63,539 bases of DNA from Candidatus Geocrenenecus huangii (GCA_023268155.1 JALNKM010000008.1:1-63539); one strand, 5' to 3'; counted from the stretch's first letter, positions 35,507 to 45,686 are shown. Numbers and translations are program-made. Notes: generated by a model from the letters alone, not told the origin.

Positions 35507-36610
35507 TTATATCAGCTCTGTTTCTTTTAAGAGCTGTAATGCTTCTTCCTCTGTAAGTCTACGTTTATGTAGAATTGTAAACTTCTCTCGTCTAATATCT
35601 GGAGAGAAGACTAAAGCCTTCACAGCTATCTCTACAGGGATTCCTAACTGATTCAAGCTTAACGGTATCCCCGCTTTCTCCATGTATCTTCTAAGCTGCC
35701 TCCATTCGTAGTCTGGATTTTTCCACCAGTTTGGATTGTATCTTTCATGATAGAGAGATGACGGTAGAGTCCCTAGAGCACATTGTATCCCATGAGGTGC
35801 CCTGCGAGACGAATACATATCTATGTAGTGGCTGAATAAATGTTCACTTCCAGAAGCCGGTCGAGAAGAACCAGCAATCATCATAGATATACCTGAATAG
35901 ATTAATGCTTCAGCAATCTTTTCATAATCTTTAACTCTTCCCATCTTCAAACAGCCAACTACTATTTCTACAGCCTTCATAGTATATTTCTCAGCCGTGT
36001 AGCAATATTTTTCTCCAGTCTCATCTCTCCCCAGCTGCCAATCTTTTATTGATACGACTTTAGCCAATAAGTCTCCAAAGCCTGAAGAGAGCAATATTTT
36101 AGGAGCTTTTGATATCAAGTCTAAATCTATTAATGAGAATATCGGTGCCTTAGTCACGATAGATCTTCTCCCACTTTCACTAAATAATGAGACTATAGGA
36201 GAAACTATACCATCATGGGATAACGCGGTTGGAATCGTGAGAAAGAAGGCTTCATTCTTGTAGGCGGTATACTTTGCTACATCTATCACTGTTCCTCCAC
36301 CTACCGCTATAACTGTCCGAGCATCTTTAGCTAGAATGGTTTTCCCTTCTGCTTCTCTGAATGTTGGTTCATTTACTATTATCCCTAGACCATCAACGAG
36401 TTCTACTATCCTCTTTCCAGCGACTTTGAAGGTATTCTCATCATAGAAGACGGCTACTGGCTTCTCAACATTCAGTATTTCCAGGAATCTCGGAAGATCT
36501 TCTACTATTCCTCTACCGACAACTACTTCTCTTAATGTTTTTTCATGGGGTAGACTGCATCCACATTCTTCCCTACTTGGGATTATTCTCCTAATATCTA
36601 GCTTCTTCAA
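35507..36610 (-). CDS. egsA: sn-Glycerol-1-phosphate dehydrogenase
   Basis: 367 residues, start TTG. It makes the glycerol-1-phosphate backbone of archaeal ether lipids from dihydroxyacetone phosphate with NAD(P)H. The nucleotide loop is AVGGGTVIDVAKY. Zinc ligands are expected in TALSHDGIVSP, SEHLFSHYID and APHGIQ, all present. A TATA-like AAATTTAAG about 26 bases before the TTG points to a leaderless transcript. Confidence 0.95.
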   Translation of the reverse strand: MKKLDIRRIIPSREECGCSLPHEKTLREVVVGRGIVEDLPRFLEILNVEKPVAVFYDENTFKVAGKRIVELVDGLGIIVNEPTFREAEGKTILAKDARTVIAVGGGTVIDVAKYTAYKNEAFFLTIPTALSHDGIVSPIVSLFSESGRRSIVTKAPIFSLIDLDLISKAPKILLSSGFGDLLAKVVSIKDWQLGRDETGEKYCYTAEKYTMKAVEIVVGCLKMGRVKDYEKIAEALIYSGISMMIAGSSRPASGSEHLFSHYIDMYSSRRAPHGIQCALGTLPSSLYHERYNPNWWKNPDYEWRQLRRYMEKAGIPLSLNQLGIPVEIAVKALVFSPDIRREKFTILHKRRLTEEEALQLLKETELI

Positions 36611-36661
36611 TTTTTATCTAGATGTACTTGCTTAAATTTTAATCTACTCTAGTTTCAGATC

Positions 36662-37294
36662 TTATTGTTTTCTTCCAGTAATTATGTATGATAGAGAGTC
36701 CGCTATGTAGCACGTATGGTCTGCTATTCTTTCAAGGTATCTCAATATCAAAGCTATCGAAAGTAGGCATCCCGTATCTATCCTCCCACCCATCTGGATT
36801 AGGTATTTAATGTTCTCAGAGTAGAACTTATCCACTTGGTCATCTCTCTTCCTTACTTCTTCGGCTTTCTTCAAATCTTTACTCAGATATGCTCTTCCAG
36901 CTTCTTCAACCATCTCTAAGACTATCTGTGAGAGTTCTCTTACCGATGTAAAATCGCATCCACTCTCAGGGATCATTGCAACGATCTCGGATATGTTTGC
37001 GGCATACCTACCGATCCTGGAGAAATCATAGGATACCTGTATTGCAGATTTTATTTCTCGGAGATCAGAAGCCACTGGCTGGAATCTCGCTATAAGCTGG
37101 ACTGCTAGCTCGCTTACTTCATCCATCATGAATAGTAACTCATCGGACATCTTCCTAACGTCTTCGATTCTGTCAACTCTCGCCAAGACAGATTCTATAC
37201 TCTTCTCTAACGTTTTCTCGGCTAAGTTGATCATATCGTTGATTAAACCGTTAAGTTTTAGTAGGCCGTAATCTATAGGTCTCTTTAAGCTCAT
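36662..37294 (-). CDS. phoU: Phosphate transport regulator PhoU
   Basis: 210 residues, six-helix PhoU fold of two repeats with the metal-binding patterns around DEVSELAVQL and the C-terminal YLERIADHTCYIADSL. In the usual role PhoU restrains the Pst transporter when phosphate is ample. It is the last gene of the pstS-C-A-B-phoU operon, 18 bases after pstB. Confidence 0.88.
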   Translation of the reverse strand: MSLKRPIDYGLLKLNGLINDMINLAEKTLEKSIESVLARVDRIEDVRKMSDELLFMMDEVSELAVQLIARFQPVASDLREIKSAIQVSYDFSRIGRYAANISEIVAMIPESGCDFTSVRELSQIVLEMVEEAGRAYLSKDLKKAEEVRKRDDQVDKFYSENIKYLIQMGGRIDTGCLLSIALILRYLERIADHTCYIADSLSYIITGRKQ

Positions 37295-37312
37295 CTTGAT
37301 TAACCTCCGAAG

Positions 37313-38074
37313 CTATCCCATCCTCCCCACAACATATTTCTCTGTTAATTCATGTCTAGGTCTAGTGAAGACCATAGAGGTTTCACCGATCTCGATTAAT
37401 TCACCCATGTATAAGAACGCTACGTAGTCACTTATTCTTGCAGCCTGCTGAGGGTTGTGTGTAACTATTATTATCGTATAGTTTTCTTTTAATTCAAGCA
37501 TCAACTCTTCAATTTTAGATGATGCCACTGGGTCTAGGTTAGCTGTAGGCTCATCCATGAGAACTATCTTCGGTTTTAACGCTAAGGCACGGGCTATACA
37601 TAGTCTCTGCTGCTGTCCACCACTAAGCATCGAGGCAGGTTTTTTTAGGTCGTTCTTCACCTCATCCCATAGGTATGCTTGCTCCAAAGCTTGTTTAACA
37701 AGTTCATCTAATTGTGATTTATTTTTTACTAGCCCATTGAGTTTAGGACCTAAAGCTACGTTCTCATATATTGAGAGATGTGGGAATGGGTTAGGTATTT
37801 GGAAGACCATCCCAAACTGTCTACGAACCCACGTAATATCAACGTTATCATTATATACATCTATGCCATCTATTCTTACCTGACCTTCTACCCTTGCATG
37901 AGGATTCAGTTCAAGCAATCTATTCATCGCTCTTAGCAAAGTACTTTTACCGCATCCGGATGGCCCCATTATAGCGAAAATTATGTTCTTAGGTATTTTG
38001 AAGCTGATATTCTTGAGTATGTGTTTATCACCATACCATACGTTTAAGTTGTTAACCTCGATAGCCCAAGTCAT
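37313..38074 (-). CDS. pstB: Phosphate ABC transporter ATP-binding protein PstB
   Basis: 253 residues from ATG 38074, chosen for the GGAGGTAAAG just upstream and the four-base overlap with pstA. Walker [10 protein letters not shown], signature [15 protein letters not shown] and Walker [15 protein letters not shown] are intact. It energises phosphate uptake by PstCA. Confidence 0.95.
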   Translation of the reverse strand: MTWAIEVNNLNVWYGDKHILKNISFKIPKNIIFAIMGPSGCGKSTLLRAMNRLLELNPHARVEGQVRIDGIDVYNDNVDITWVRRQFGMVFQIPNPFPHLSIYENVALGPKLNGLVKNKSQLDELVKQALEQAYLWDEVKNDLKKPASMLSGGQQQRLCIARALALKPKIVLMDEPTANLDPVASSKIEELMLELKENYTIIIVTHNPQQAARISDYVAFLYMGELIEIGETSMVFTRPRHELTEKYVVGRMG

Positions 38075-38904
38075 ATCTTTACCTCCTTTACTACTATTCT
38101 TGAGATTACGAATATCGCCAATATTATTGATAGCAGGATTGCTGACGCCCCCCATGCTACCTGATGCCATCTCTCATAAGGTGATAGTGCAAAGTTGTAT
38201 ATTAGTAATGGTATAGCATTTATAGGTTTGTCTAATCCTTCAAAGTATGAGAAAGACGTTCCTAGGATCGTAAATAGTAGGGGGGCTGTTTCACCAGCTG
38301 CTTTGGCCATCCCGATGAGTAGAGCCGTCAAAACACCACGTCTAGCAGCACTTAATAATACTCTCAGGTAAGCTTTAGGATGTGAGATGCCGAGACTGAG
38401 TGCGGCTTCCTTCAAACTGTACGGTATAGATTTGTAGGCTTCTCTAACATTTAATGCGATGTATGGAATGATGACTACGGAGAGCGCAAATGCTCCAGCG
38501 AAAGCATTAAACCTCTTAAGAGGGACTACAAGTATCGAGTATGCAAACAATCCTATAATTATCGTTGGGAATTCCACCATTATCTGGAGGAAGAGCTGAG
38601 TATACTGTGCCAGCTTTGTATGGGAGAACTCTGAGAGATATAGTCCTGTAAAGAAACCTATACATCCGCCGATCATTAATGCTAAACTCATTAAGATAAG
38701 GGACCCGGCTAATGCTGGACCTATTCCACCTGCTTTACCACCTATAGGAGGAGGTGGAAAATCTATCAAGAAAGAAAGACTTACATATCTTAAGCCTTCA
38801 GAGTATATGTTGATTATTATCATGAATATCGGGATAGCAGAGATAGTCGCTAGTAGAGAGATCGTTCCAAGCATTATCTTCTCTTTTAACTTTCTTTTAT
38901 TCAA
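38071..38904 (-). CDS. pstA: Phosphate ABC transporter permease PstA
   Basis: 277 residues with six helices and the [19 protein letters not shown] coupling loop that contacts PstB. Its ends overlap both neighbouring genes by four bases, showing tight translational coupling in the pst operon. Confidence 0.93.
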   Translation of the reverse strand: MNKRKLKEKIMLGTISLLATISAIPIFMIIINIYSEGLRYVSLSFLIDFPPPPIGGKAGGIGPALAGSLILMSLALMIGGCIGFFTGLYLSEFSHTKLAQYTQLFLQIMVEFPTIIIGLFAYSILVVPLKRFNAFAGAFALSVVIIPYIALNVREAYKSIPYSLKEAALSLGISHPKAYLRVLLSAARRGVLTALLIGMAKAAGETAPLLFTILGTSFSYFEGLDKPINAIPLLIYNFALSPYERWHQVAWGASAILLSIILAIFVISRIVVKEVKI

Positions 38905-39800
38905 CCTTTTATCATCACCTTTTTTATGAAGTATAATCCTACTAGGTTTATGACTAAACCTATCAAGAAGAGTATAGTTGCTCCACCGTAAAGTGCGGGA
39001 ACCATATACTCGTACGCTTCAGCGTTTGGAAACTGGTTAGCTATCAAGCTAGAGATAGTATAACCCATATCGAATAAGCTTTTGGGAATGTTAAGAATGT
39101 TCCCAACAACCATCGCCACAGCCATGGTCTCGCCCATAGCCCTACCCAATGCGAGGAACAAACCCGCGAAGATGGCGGACTTAATATATCCGAGCATAGT
39201 TCTTACCGTCTCCCATTTTGTCATGCCAATACTGTAAGCTGCTTCCTTCAAATTGTATGGAACAGCTGTATACGCTTCACGGATTATGCTGGAGGCAAAA
39301 GGCACTATCATTATAGCTAGTAAGACTCCGGCAGTGAAGAGATTTGTCGGGGTAGGCTTAGTAGAAAATAGAGGTATGAAGCCTAGATAATTATGTAGTG
39401 GAAGCATTAAGTAATTATGAAGTATTGGTGCGAGGACGTAGAGCCCCCATAGACCATATATTACTGAGGGTAAACTCGCCATAAGGTCGGATATGCTATT
39501 CATTAAGCTTCTAAATCTTTGTGGGATAATTTCGGAGGAAAATACTGCTAAAGATATGGCTAGAGGGGTGGCGATACTTATCGCTATAGTTGAAGTTATT
39601 AGAGTCCCTAAAAGAGCTGGTAGAATACCGTAGCTCTCCTTAACAGGATTCCAGACACTACTAAAAACGAAGTCTAATCCATATTTTATGAATATTGGAC
39701 TAGAAGTAGTGACCAACGAAACTACGATCCCTACAACTATCGTTAATGTTGTGAATATGAAAAAAAATAAGAGAATTTGAAAAATCTTCTCGCTCCTCAT
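38901..39800 (-). CDS. pstC: Phosphate ABC transporter permease PstC
   Basis: 299 residues with six helices and the coupling loop EAAYSIGMTKWETVRTML. The GLALGRAMGETMAV-type sequence near residue 215 is usual for PstC. It starts seven bases after pstS and overlaps pstA by four. Confidence 0.93.
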   Translation of the reverse strand: MRSEKIFQILLFFFIFTTLTIVVGIVVSLVTTSSPIFIKYGLDFVFSSVWNPVKESYGILPALLGTLITSTIAISIATPLAISLAVFSSEIIPQRFRSLMNSISDLMASLPSVIYGLWGLYVLAPILHNYLMLPLHNYLGFIPLFSTKPTPTNLFTAGVLLAIMIVPFASSIIREAYTAVPYNLKEAAYSIGMTKWETVRTMLGYIKSAIFAGLFLALGRAMGETMAVAMVVGNILNIPKSLFDMGYTISSLIANQFPNAEAYEYMVPALYGGATILFLIGLVINLVGLYFIKKVMIKG

Positions 39801-39807
39801 ACTTCAT

Positions 39808-40950
39808 CTATCTAAGTAACTTAAGACCTTCTAAACCTATCTCCGCCACCTCTGGTGGGAGGGGATCGTATCCTGGAACAATGTTTTCCTTCTTCTGTCC
39901 TTCAGTTAATACCCATTCAAAGAATTCTTTGAGTATAGCAACTTTGACGGGATCTTTATATTCCTGCTTTAAGATAATGAAGGAGAAGGAAGTCAGAGGG
40001 TAACTATCTAAGCCGGGCGGGTCTACTGTCTCATCTGGGAATATGCTTGACCAGTCTTCATGAGCTTTTGGAAGAATCTTTGTGAGAGCTGTCAATGCGG
40101 ATCTTATTGATTTATCTGTCGGCAGAACATATTGCTCATCTCTATTCTTTATTAATGCTATCTTGAGTCCGACTTGATAGGCATATGCAGTCTCTACATA
40201 TCCTATTGAGTATTGATTCTGCTTAATGGCTGCAGCGACACCTTCATTTCCTTTTCCTCCTACACCGTTGCCGAGTTGGTCTACAGGCCACTGTACTGTA
40301 AAGTCTGACCCTACTTTTTCTTTCCAATCTTCAAGAACTTTCGATAGATAGGCTGTGAAAACCCTCGTCGTCCCACTACCATCCGACCTATGTACGGCGA
40401 TGATTTTCTCGTGCGGCAGATTTAATTCAGGATTCAATTCTTTTATACGGGGATCATCCCAATACATTATTTCTCCAAGATACATTCTCGCTACAACCTC
40501 ACCTGTCAATTTTAGCTTCTCTGACTCTACATTAGGAATATTGTGCACGACCACTACCGTACCTACGATAACTGGAAACTGGATGATTCCACCCTTCGCT
40601 TGAAATTCATTGTATATATCTTTTTTTAATGGAGGGTCGCTTCCAGCGAAGTCGATTAATCCTTCCCGAAAGTTCGATTGTCCTGCACCACTACCGATAG
40701 ATTGATAGTTTACTGAAATTCTACCCTTCGTCAGCTCGTAGAACTTCGATGCCCACGCCTGCATTTGAGGATTCAAAAAAGATGCCCCTGCACCATTAAT
40801 CGTCCCAATGTAGACTGACGTAGTCTTTATCTCAGTTTTTGTCTCGGTTACCGATGTCGTAGCGGGAGCTAGCAATCCCGAAAAGAGTAAGAGCCCGATA
40901 ACTACTATTATCACCACGGTCGCCAATATCAGGATCTTTCCTGTTTTCAT
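39808..40950 (-). CDS. pstS: Phosphate-binding protein PstS
   Basis: 380 residues. An N-terminal hydrophobic segment (about 6-28) without a lipobox anchors the protein outside the membrane, followed by a Thr-rich linker. Phosphate-binding blocks GAGASFLNP, DFAGSDPPL and HRSDGSGTTRVFTAYLS are clear. It is the first gene of the pst operon. A TATA-like TCTATATATTTG lies about 35 bases before the ATG. Confidence 0.94.
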   Translation of the reverse strand: MKTGKILILATVVIIVVIGLLLFSGLLAPATTSVTETKTEIKTTSVYIGTINGAGASFLNPQMQAWASKFYELTKGRISVNYQSIGSGAGQSNFREGLIDFAGSDPPLKKDIYNEFQAKGGIIQFPVIVGTVVVVHNIPNVESEKLKLTGEVVARMYLGEIMYWDDPRIKELNPELNLPHEKIIAVHRSDGSGTTRVFTAYLSKVLEDWKEKVGSDFTVQWPVDQLGNGVGGKGNEGVAAAIKQNQYSIGYVETAYAYQVGLKIALIKNRDEQYVLPTDKSIRSALTALTKILPKAHEDWSSIFPDETVDPPGLDSYPLTSFSFIILKQEYKDPVKVAILKEFFEWVLTEGQKKENIVPGYDPLPPEVAEIGLEGLKLLR

Positions 40951-41071
40951 CTTTTCTCAGACGAGCCTTTCTTGGTCTCAAATATATAGATTATGTCAAT
41001 AGAATATGTTTTTACGGTGATCTATATAGAAAAATATAAATCTACATAGTTACAAGTATTCTTGAGGAAAA
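40951..41071. promoter_or_regulatory. Divergent promoter region, pstS and AbrB-PhoU gene
   Basis: Two TATA elements face outward: one on the minus strand at about 40979-40990 for pstS and AAAATATAAAT at 41031-41041 on the plus strand for the AbrB-PhoU gene, with GAGG before its GTG. A shared phosphate-responsive operator is plausible; I did not find a clear palindrome. Confidence 0.5.
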
Positions 41072-42079
41072 GTGAGGGAACATATCCGGAGAGTTCAATT
41101 AACAGGTAGAACCACGTTAACGATATCTCTTCCAAAGGATTGGGTAGAAACAATAGGATTGAAACCTGGAAGCATAATGAGATTAGTACCTAGAAATAGT
41201 TTAGGATTGATTTTAATGCCTGAGGGTTTAAAAGAAAGTAGAAGAGAGGCAAGACTTTTAATTGAAGGAGATAAAGAGGCGGAGGCGCTGCTCAGAGAAA
41301 TCATATCCCTTTACCTAGCCGGATACGATATTATTAGGTTAGAGTTCTCCGTACCCCACCTCCACTTGAAACTGTATTTAAAAGAGAATATGAGGAAGAA
41401 GCTAATGGGCATGGAGATCTTGAATGAGAGCTTAACAGAGATGCTACTTCAATGTTTCGCTAAACATGTCGAGCTACCGTTAGAAGATGCATTAAAAAGA
41501 CAGTCAGAACTTGCAGCATCTATGCAGAGAGATGCGACGAACTCTCTACTCTTAGGAGGACGAGAGCTAGCTGAGGAAGTAATACAGAGAGATGACGAGG
41601 TGGATAAACTATTCTATTTCATTAGTAGACAGCTTAATCTAGCCGCTGAACTACCTCACGTATTACATGAACTTAAAATAGAGAATACGATGGCCTGCCT
41701 AAGCTACGCGATGGTGACGAAAGCGATCGAGCGAATAGGAGACCATGCATCTAACATAGCACATACATCGTTAAACATTAATGAGAAAATAGAAGAAGAA
41801 ATTGCCATGGAGATAGAGAAACTAGATGAACAGGTAAAGAACATATTTCTCGAAAGTATAACAGTTCTTCTAAAGAAAGACAGTAAAGCTGCAAATAACC
41901 TTATAAGAGAAATTGAGAAGATAAAGAAGCTGTACACGGAGGTTTTGGAAAAAGTTATGGCGAGGAAGATAGATTCTAAGACGATCCCACTGCTGAGGGG
42001 AGCTTTAGGAGACTATATAAGGATAGCAGAGTATAGTGCAGATATAGCTGAACAAGCAATATTCCTCTCGCTTCTCTAG
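41072..42079 (+). CDS. AbrB/SpoVT-PhoU fusion regulator
   Basis: 335 residues, start GTG. Residues about 1-45 form a SpoVT/AbrB-type DNA-binding swapped hairpin (RRVQLTGRTTLTISLPKDWVETIGLKPG). The rest is two PhoU-type three-helix repeats (QRDDEVDKLFYFISRQL ... KAIERIGDHASNIAH). Such fusions are common in archaea and are thought to repress phosphate uptake genes. Divergence from pstS supports that target. Confidence 0.85.
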   Translation: MREHIRRVQLTGRTTLTISLPKDWVETIGLKPGSIMRLVPRNSLGLILMPEGLKESRREARLLIEGDKEAEALLREIISLYLAGYDIIRLEFSVPHLHLKLYLKENMRKKLMGMEILNESLTEMLLQCFAKHVELPLEDALKRQSELAASMQRDATNSLLLGGRELAEEVIQRDDEVDKLFYFISRQLNLAAELPHVLHELKIENTMACLSYAMVTKAIERIGDHASNIAHTSLNINEKIEEEIAMEIEKLDEQVKNIFLESITVLLKKDSKAANNLIREIEKIKKLYTEVLEKVMARKIDSKTIPLLRGALGDYIRIAEYSADIAEQAIFLSLL

Positions 42080-42151
42080 GTATTCTTTTAGCAGAAGACT
42101 ATAACAGAAGATTTTTATAAATGGATTACAAGTAAAGAATGTTGGAATACC

Positions 42152-42961
42152 ATGCCTAAAAGAATTATTATTAAGGGTGGAGAAGTAGCCGAGGAGAAGG
42201 AAGTCCCTATCATAGAGCCTGTAAAGGTAGAAGAAAAAACTGAGAGCATGAAGATAGCTGAAACAACTATTGAAGAAGAAATATCTTTAGTGAAAACTCC
42301 TACAATAGAAGAAGACAAAGAGATAAGTGAAGCCGAGATCGATGCCGAGACCGCGTTCGAAGCATTGAAGAAGAAGATAGAAGAGGTTAGAACTAGGGAG
42401 AAGGTAACACAACAAAAATTCAAAGATCAACCTGACATGAGTATTGCCATCTTGAAGAAGATTCTGCAGAAATGGGATGCACTGAGAGAAGAAATTAGAA
42501 AAAGTGTTGCTGAAACAATCGAGAAGTATAGAAGACTGAAAGTATTGTATGAAGCAAGATTTTCAAGATTGGAGGAAGAGCTATACTTTAACCAGATAGA
42601 ACTAGATACTCTTAGAGAACTAGAAGAGCAGGGGGAGCCGATATCGATCTCGAAGAAGGAGGAACTTGAGAAGATGGTTCCAGAGCTTGCCAAAGAACTT
42701 GCGAAGACGGATGAAAAATTAAAAGAAATCGATGTTAAGATAGAGCAGCTTAGGAAGATGAGCGACAACATATATGAGGTTACAGCGTACAAGGATCTAG
42801 CTGCTAAACTCTTCGAAGAGTTAGCGACAATACTGCAGGAGAGACGTGGAGAAGAAGCTCTACCTGCATTAAGAGCACAGATAGATAGTATAGCTCAACG
42901 TGAAGGCATCTCGAGAGAATATTCAACGATATACGTATGGAAGAAGTTGAGGAAAGCCTAA
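42152..42961 (+). CDS. Coiled-coil protein with acidic N-terminus
   Basis: 269 residues. An acidic, low-complexity start (about 1-85) precedes a long coiled coil (about 90-210) and a compact C-terminal part ending ISREYSTIYVWKKLRKA, which could be a small winged-helix-like or peptide-docking module. A TATA-like TTTTTATAAA at about 42112-42121 sits about 35 bases before the ATG. Not recognised. Its layout is broadly like cell-division or chromosome-organising coiled-coil proteins, without evidence for either. Confidence 0.65.
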   Translation: MPKRIIIKGGEVAEEKEVPIIEPVKVEEKTESMKIAETTIEEEISLVKTPTIEEDKEISEAEIDAETAFEALKKKIEEVRTREKVTQQKFKDQPDMSIAILKKILQKWDALREEIRKSVAETIEKYRRLKVLYEARFSRLEEELYFNQIELDTLRELEEQGEPISISKKEELEKMVPELAKELAKTDEKLKEIDVKIEQLRKMSDNIYEVTAYKDLAAKLFEELATILQERRGEEALPALRAQIDSIAQREGISREYSTIYVWKKLRKA

Positions 42962-43070
42962 GTACCATAATCTAGATAAATGGTTAACGTTATAGACTAT
43001 TTCAGGTACTTTTATGTTTGATTCTATGGTATGAGAGAGTTGATACAACTATCGCTCATTTCATAGATTT

Positions 43071-43472
43071 CTAGACTGTGGGTCTAAACTTGTAGCAGTA
43101 AGCGATTATCTTGTCTTCATCGTCTTCTCTTATCTTCCTCAATGTTGCTTCAACCCTCATACCCTTCTTCAATTCTTCAGGATGACAATCTGTTATCTGA
43201 CTGAGGATTCTCGTCCCATCATCAAGCTCGACGATACCTACTATGTAGGGTGACTGGGCTTCAAATCCTTCAGGGGGGCTTCTAACGACAGTGTATGCTA
43301 AAAGTTTCCCTGTATCGGGTAGAGAGACCTGGTTGAACTCTCTCGACCTACATTTCCTACAGACCAGAGGTTTAAAGAAGTGGACTTCTCCACAATGATT
43401 ACATCTCCAAGCATTCAGCCTATATCTAAAATCTTTATGCCTCCAGTATCTTGGAATCTTTATCCTAAACAT
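43071..43472 (-). CDS. DUF35 OB-fold protein of the thiolase/HMG-CoA synthase complex
   Basis: 133 residues. An N-terminal zinc ribbon (CNHC ... CRKC) and an OB fold are typical of DUF35 proteins. In archaea these bridge acetoacetyl-CoA thiolase and HMG-CoA synthase so that the unstable intermediate can pass directly. The gene is four bases downstream of the thiolase gene in the order HMGS-thiolase-DUF35, exactly the expected trio. Confidence 0.92.
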   Translation of the reverse strand: MFRIKIPRYWRHKDFRYRLNAWRCNHCGEVHFFKPLVCRKCRSREFNQVSLPDTGKLLAYTVVRSPPEGFEAQSPYIVGIVELDDGTRILSQITDCHPEELKKGMRVEATLRKIREDDEDKIIAYCYKFRPTV

Positions 43473-43475
43473 TCT

Positions 43476-44633
43476 CTACACCTCTTTTAATATAGTGACA
43501 AATGCTGTTGAAGCCACGGCTCCGAGAGATTGAGCTAAACCAGCCCTCGCAGAATCTACTTGGTTTTTTCCAGCTCTATTGGTTAACTGTAGATGTAGTT
43601 CAGCTATCTGGTATACGGATGTCGCTCCAGCTGGATGCCCTCGTGCTTTTAATCCACCGAAAGTATTGCATGGAATACTTCCAGAAAGGCTCAGCTCTCC
43701 TTTCTCTAAGAGTTGCCACGCTTTACCTCTTTCAGCAAATCCCGATGACTCTAAAGATAGTATGGCCATAATTGAGGTTGCATCGAATACTTCAAGGATC
43801 TTTATGTCTCTTCTCTCAAGCTTAGCTCTACTCAAGGCTCTAGAAGTAGCGAGCTGGACGGCCGGAAACCATAAGGGGTCTTCACGCTGGAAAGGTGTAA
43901 GATAGTCTGTAGATGCTTCTATAAGTAGCTCGGTCTTAGGTGAATCTAGTTTCCTAGCAGTTTCCTCGTTTACGAGTACTAGAGCTGCTGCGCCATCTGC
44001 AATAGCGGTAGTCTCGAATCTTCTTAATGGTTCGGAGACGTATGGAGAGTTCAAGACTGTCTCAAGCTTTATCTTGAAGGGGTATTGTGCATGCGGGACA
44101 TTAACTGAGTGTTCATGGCATAGAACGGGGAAGAGAGCTATCTTCTCCTGACTGACGCCATACTTATCCATATATAGATTGTATATTAACGCATTTATAG
44201 AATAGAAGGTTGCACCGATGAATCCAGTGTATTCTTGTCTTTCGCTGGACGTCATAGCTGCTGCAACTTCTTCAGCCATCCCGTCTGACATCTTGTCTAC
44301 GCCGACTACGAGTACAGCATCAGCTCTTCCAGACTCAATCTCCCTAGCGCCTGCATAGACGGCGGCTGAGCCGGATGCGGTTGCTGCCTCGACGGCCATG
44401 GCAGGGATGCCTGATAATCCTAGTTCCTCAGCTAGTAATGCTCCTAGATGGCCCTGCTCTTGGAGTATTAGTGAGAGCATGCTTCCAACGTATATTGAGT
44501 CTATCCTGCTTAATCCTGCATCATCGAGAGCTTTGATGGATGCTTCGGTCATCAGGTTTTCAAGGGAAATCCACCAATGTTCATCAACCTTGGTTAATCC
44601 TACACCTGCAATATACACTCTACTCATTTCCAA
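43476..44633 (-). CDS. Archaeal acetyl-CoA C-acetyltransferase (thiolase), nucleophile Cys apparently replaced
   Basis: 385 residues of the SCP2-like thiolase family, expected to make acetoacetyl-CoA for the mevalonate pathway. Context (HMG-CoA synthase upstream by six bases, DUF35 downstream by four) is decisive for the role. The histidine motif GLKARGHPAGAT is present. At the usual nucleophile site (V-E-x-A-C-A-S-G in relatives) this protein reads VEAATASG with Thr85, and the DNA codon is ACC. If this is real, the enzyme lacks the acyl-carrying Cys. A sequencing error would need two base changes, so error is unlikely. The ATG at 44627 is an alternative start. Confidence 0.85.
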   Translation of the reverse strand: MEMSRVYIAGVGLTKVDEHWWISLENLMTEASIKALDDAGLSRIDSIYVGSMLSLILQEQGHLGALLAEELGLSGIPAMAVEAATASGSAAVYAGAREIESGRADAVLVVGVDKMSDGMAEEVAAAMTSSERQEYTGFIGATFYSINALIYNLYMDKYGVSQEKIALFPVLCHEHSVNVPHAQYPFKIKLETVLNSPYVSEPLRRFETTAIADGAAALVLVNEETARKLDSPKTELLIEASTDYLTPFQREDPLWFPAVQLATSRALSRAKLERRDIKILEVFDATSIMAILSLESSGFAERGKAWQLLEKGELSLSGSIPCNTFGGLKARGHPAGATSVYQIAELHLQLTNRAGKNQVDSARAGLAQSLGAVASTAFVTILKEV

Positions 44634-44639
44634 ACCACT

Positions 44640-45686
44640 CTACATCAGTATCTTCTTTCTATGCCTAGCATAGATAGCGTAATCAATATAGGTCTTTCTA
44701 TCGATAAACTTGTCAAGCGGTGGAGCGAGATCTCTCTTCAGCTTAATGTTTTCTAGAACCCTTATGATGTATGAGTCGCTTCCTGCCCCTGACCCGAAGC
44801 TTGATAGAAGTATCCTTTGACCTGGTTTAGCTTGATCTAAAACTCTTACGAGCCCGAGTAGGCTACAAGCTGCGTAAGTATTTCCAATCTGCCCAACGAC
44901 CAATCCAGGCTTAACCTTCTCTAAGTCTACTCCTAGAAGTCTTGCAGCTACTAGTGGAAACCTTGTATTAGGTTGATGGAAGACAACGTAATCTACGTCG
45001 TTTAAGGTATATCCATCATTCTCTAGAAGATTCTTGACAGAGTTTACTATGTGGTGGAAGTATGCTGGGTCTCCAGTAAATCTCGCAGTATGATGGGGAT
45101 AGCGTTCATATTCTCTCCTCCAAAAATCAGGCGTATCTGTTACATAGGATGTCCAAGCCTCTATCTCCGCAACTCCCTCATTCTTGTTTTTACCAATAAT
45201 GAATGCTGCCGCACCCGACGCAGCAGTGAATTCTAGAGCGTCTCCAGGTCTACCTTGAGCGGTGTCAGCTCCTATAGCTAGACCGTATTCTATTCTTCCA
45301 GCATCAACAAGACTAGTAATAAATTGTAGAGCCTCCGTCCCCGCCTTACATGCGAATTCGAAATCTGCCGCTGTGATTCTAGGTACAGCGCCTATTGCTT
45401 CAGCAACAATAGTCCCAGAAGGCTTTACAGCATAGGGCTTAGATTCCGTCCCCACATGTACCGCGCCTATCTTGCTTGGAGGGATTCTTGCTCTCTTAAG
45501 AGCTATTCTTGCAGCTTCTACAGCCAATGTAACCGTATCTTCATCTAACCCTGTGACTGACTTCTCTTCTGTGGGTAGCTCTGATCTATCTCTACCCCAT
45601 ATACGGGCTATCTCTTCACCCTTAATCCTATATCTTGGAACGTATCCTCCATAACCAACGATTACAACAGAGCTCATTCTAACCAT
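44640..45686 (-). CDS. Hydroxymethylglutaryl-CoA synthase
   Basis: 348 residues. It condenses acetyl-CoA with acetoacetyl-CoA to HMG-CoA for isoprenoid lipids. Catalytic Glu81 (VGTESKPYAVKP), Cys113 (FACKAGTEA) and the His in VFHQPNTRFP are present. A TAATTA element about 20-25 bases upstream suggests a leaderless start; an ATG at 45677 is an alternative. It is the first gene of the mevalonate-entry operon. Confidence 0.95.
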   Translation of the reverse strand: MVRMSSVVIVGYGGYVPRYRIKGEEIARIWGRDRSELPTEEKSVTGLDEDTVTLAVEAARIALKRARIPPSKIGAVHVGTESKPYAVKPSGTIVAEAIGAVPRITAADFEFACKAGTEALQFITSLVDAGRIEYGLAIGADTAQGRPGDALEFTAASGAAAFIIGKNKNEGVAEIEAWTSYVTDTPDFWRREYERYPHHTARFTGDPAYFHHIVNSVKNLLENDGYTLNDVDYVVFHQPNTRFPLVAARLLGVDLEKVKPGLVVGQIGNTYAACSLLGLVRVLDQAKPGQRILLSSFGSGAGSDSYIIRVLENIKLKRDLAPPLDKFIDRKTYIDYAIYARHRKKILM

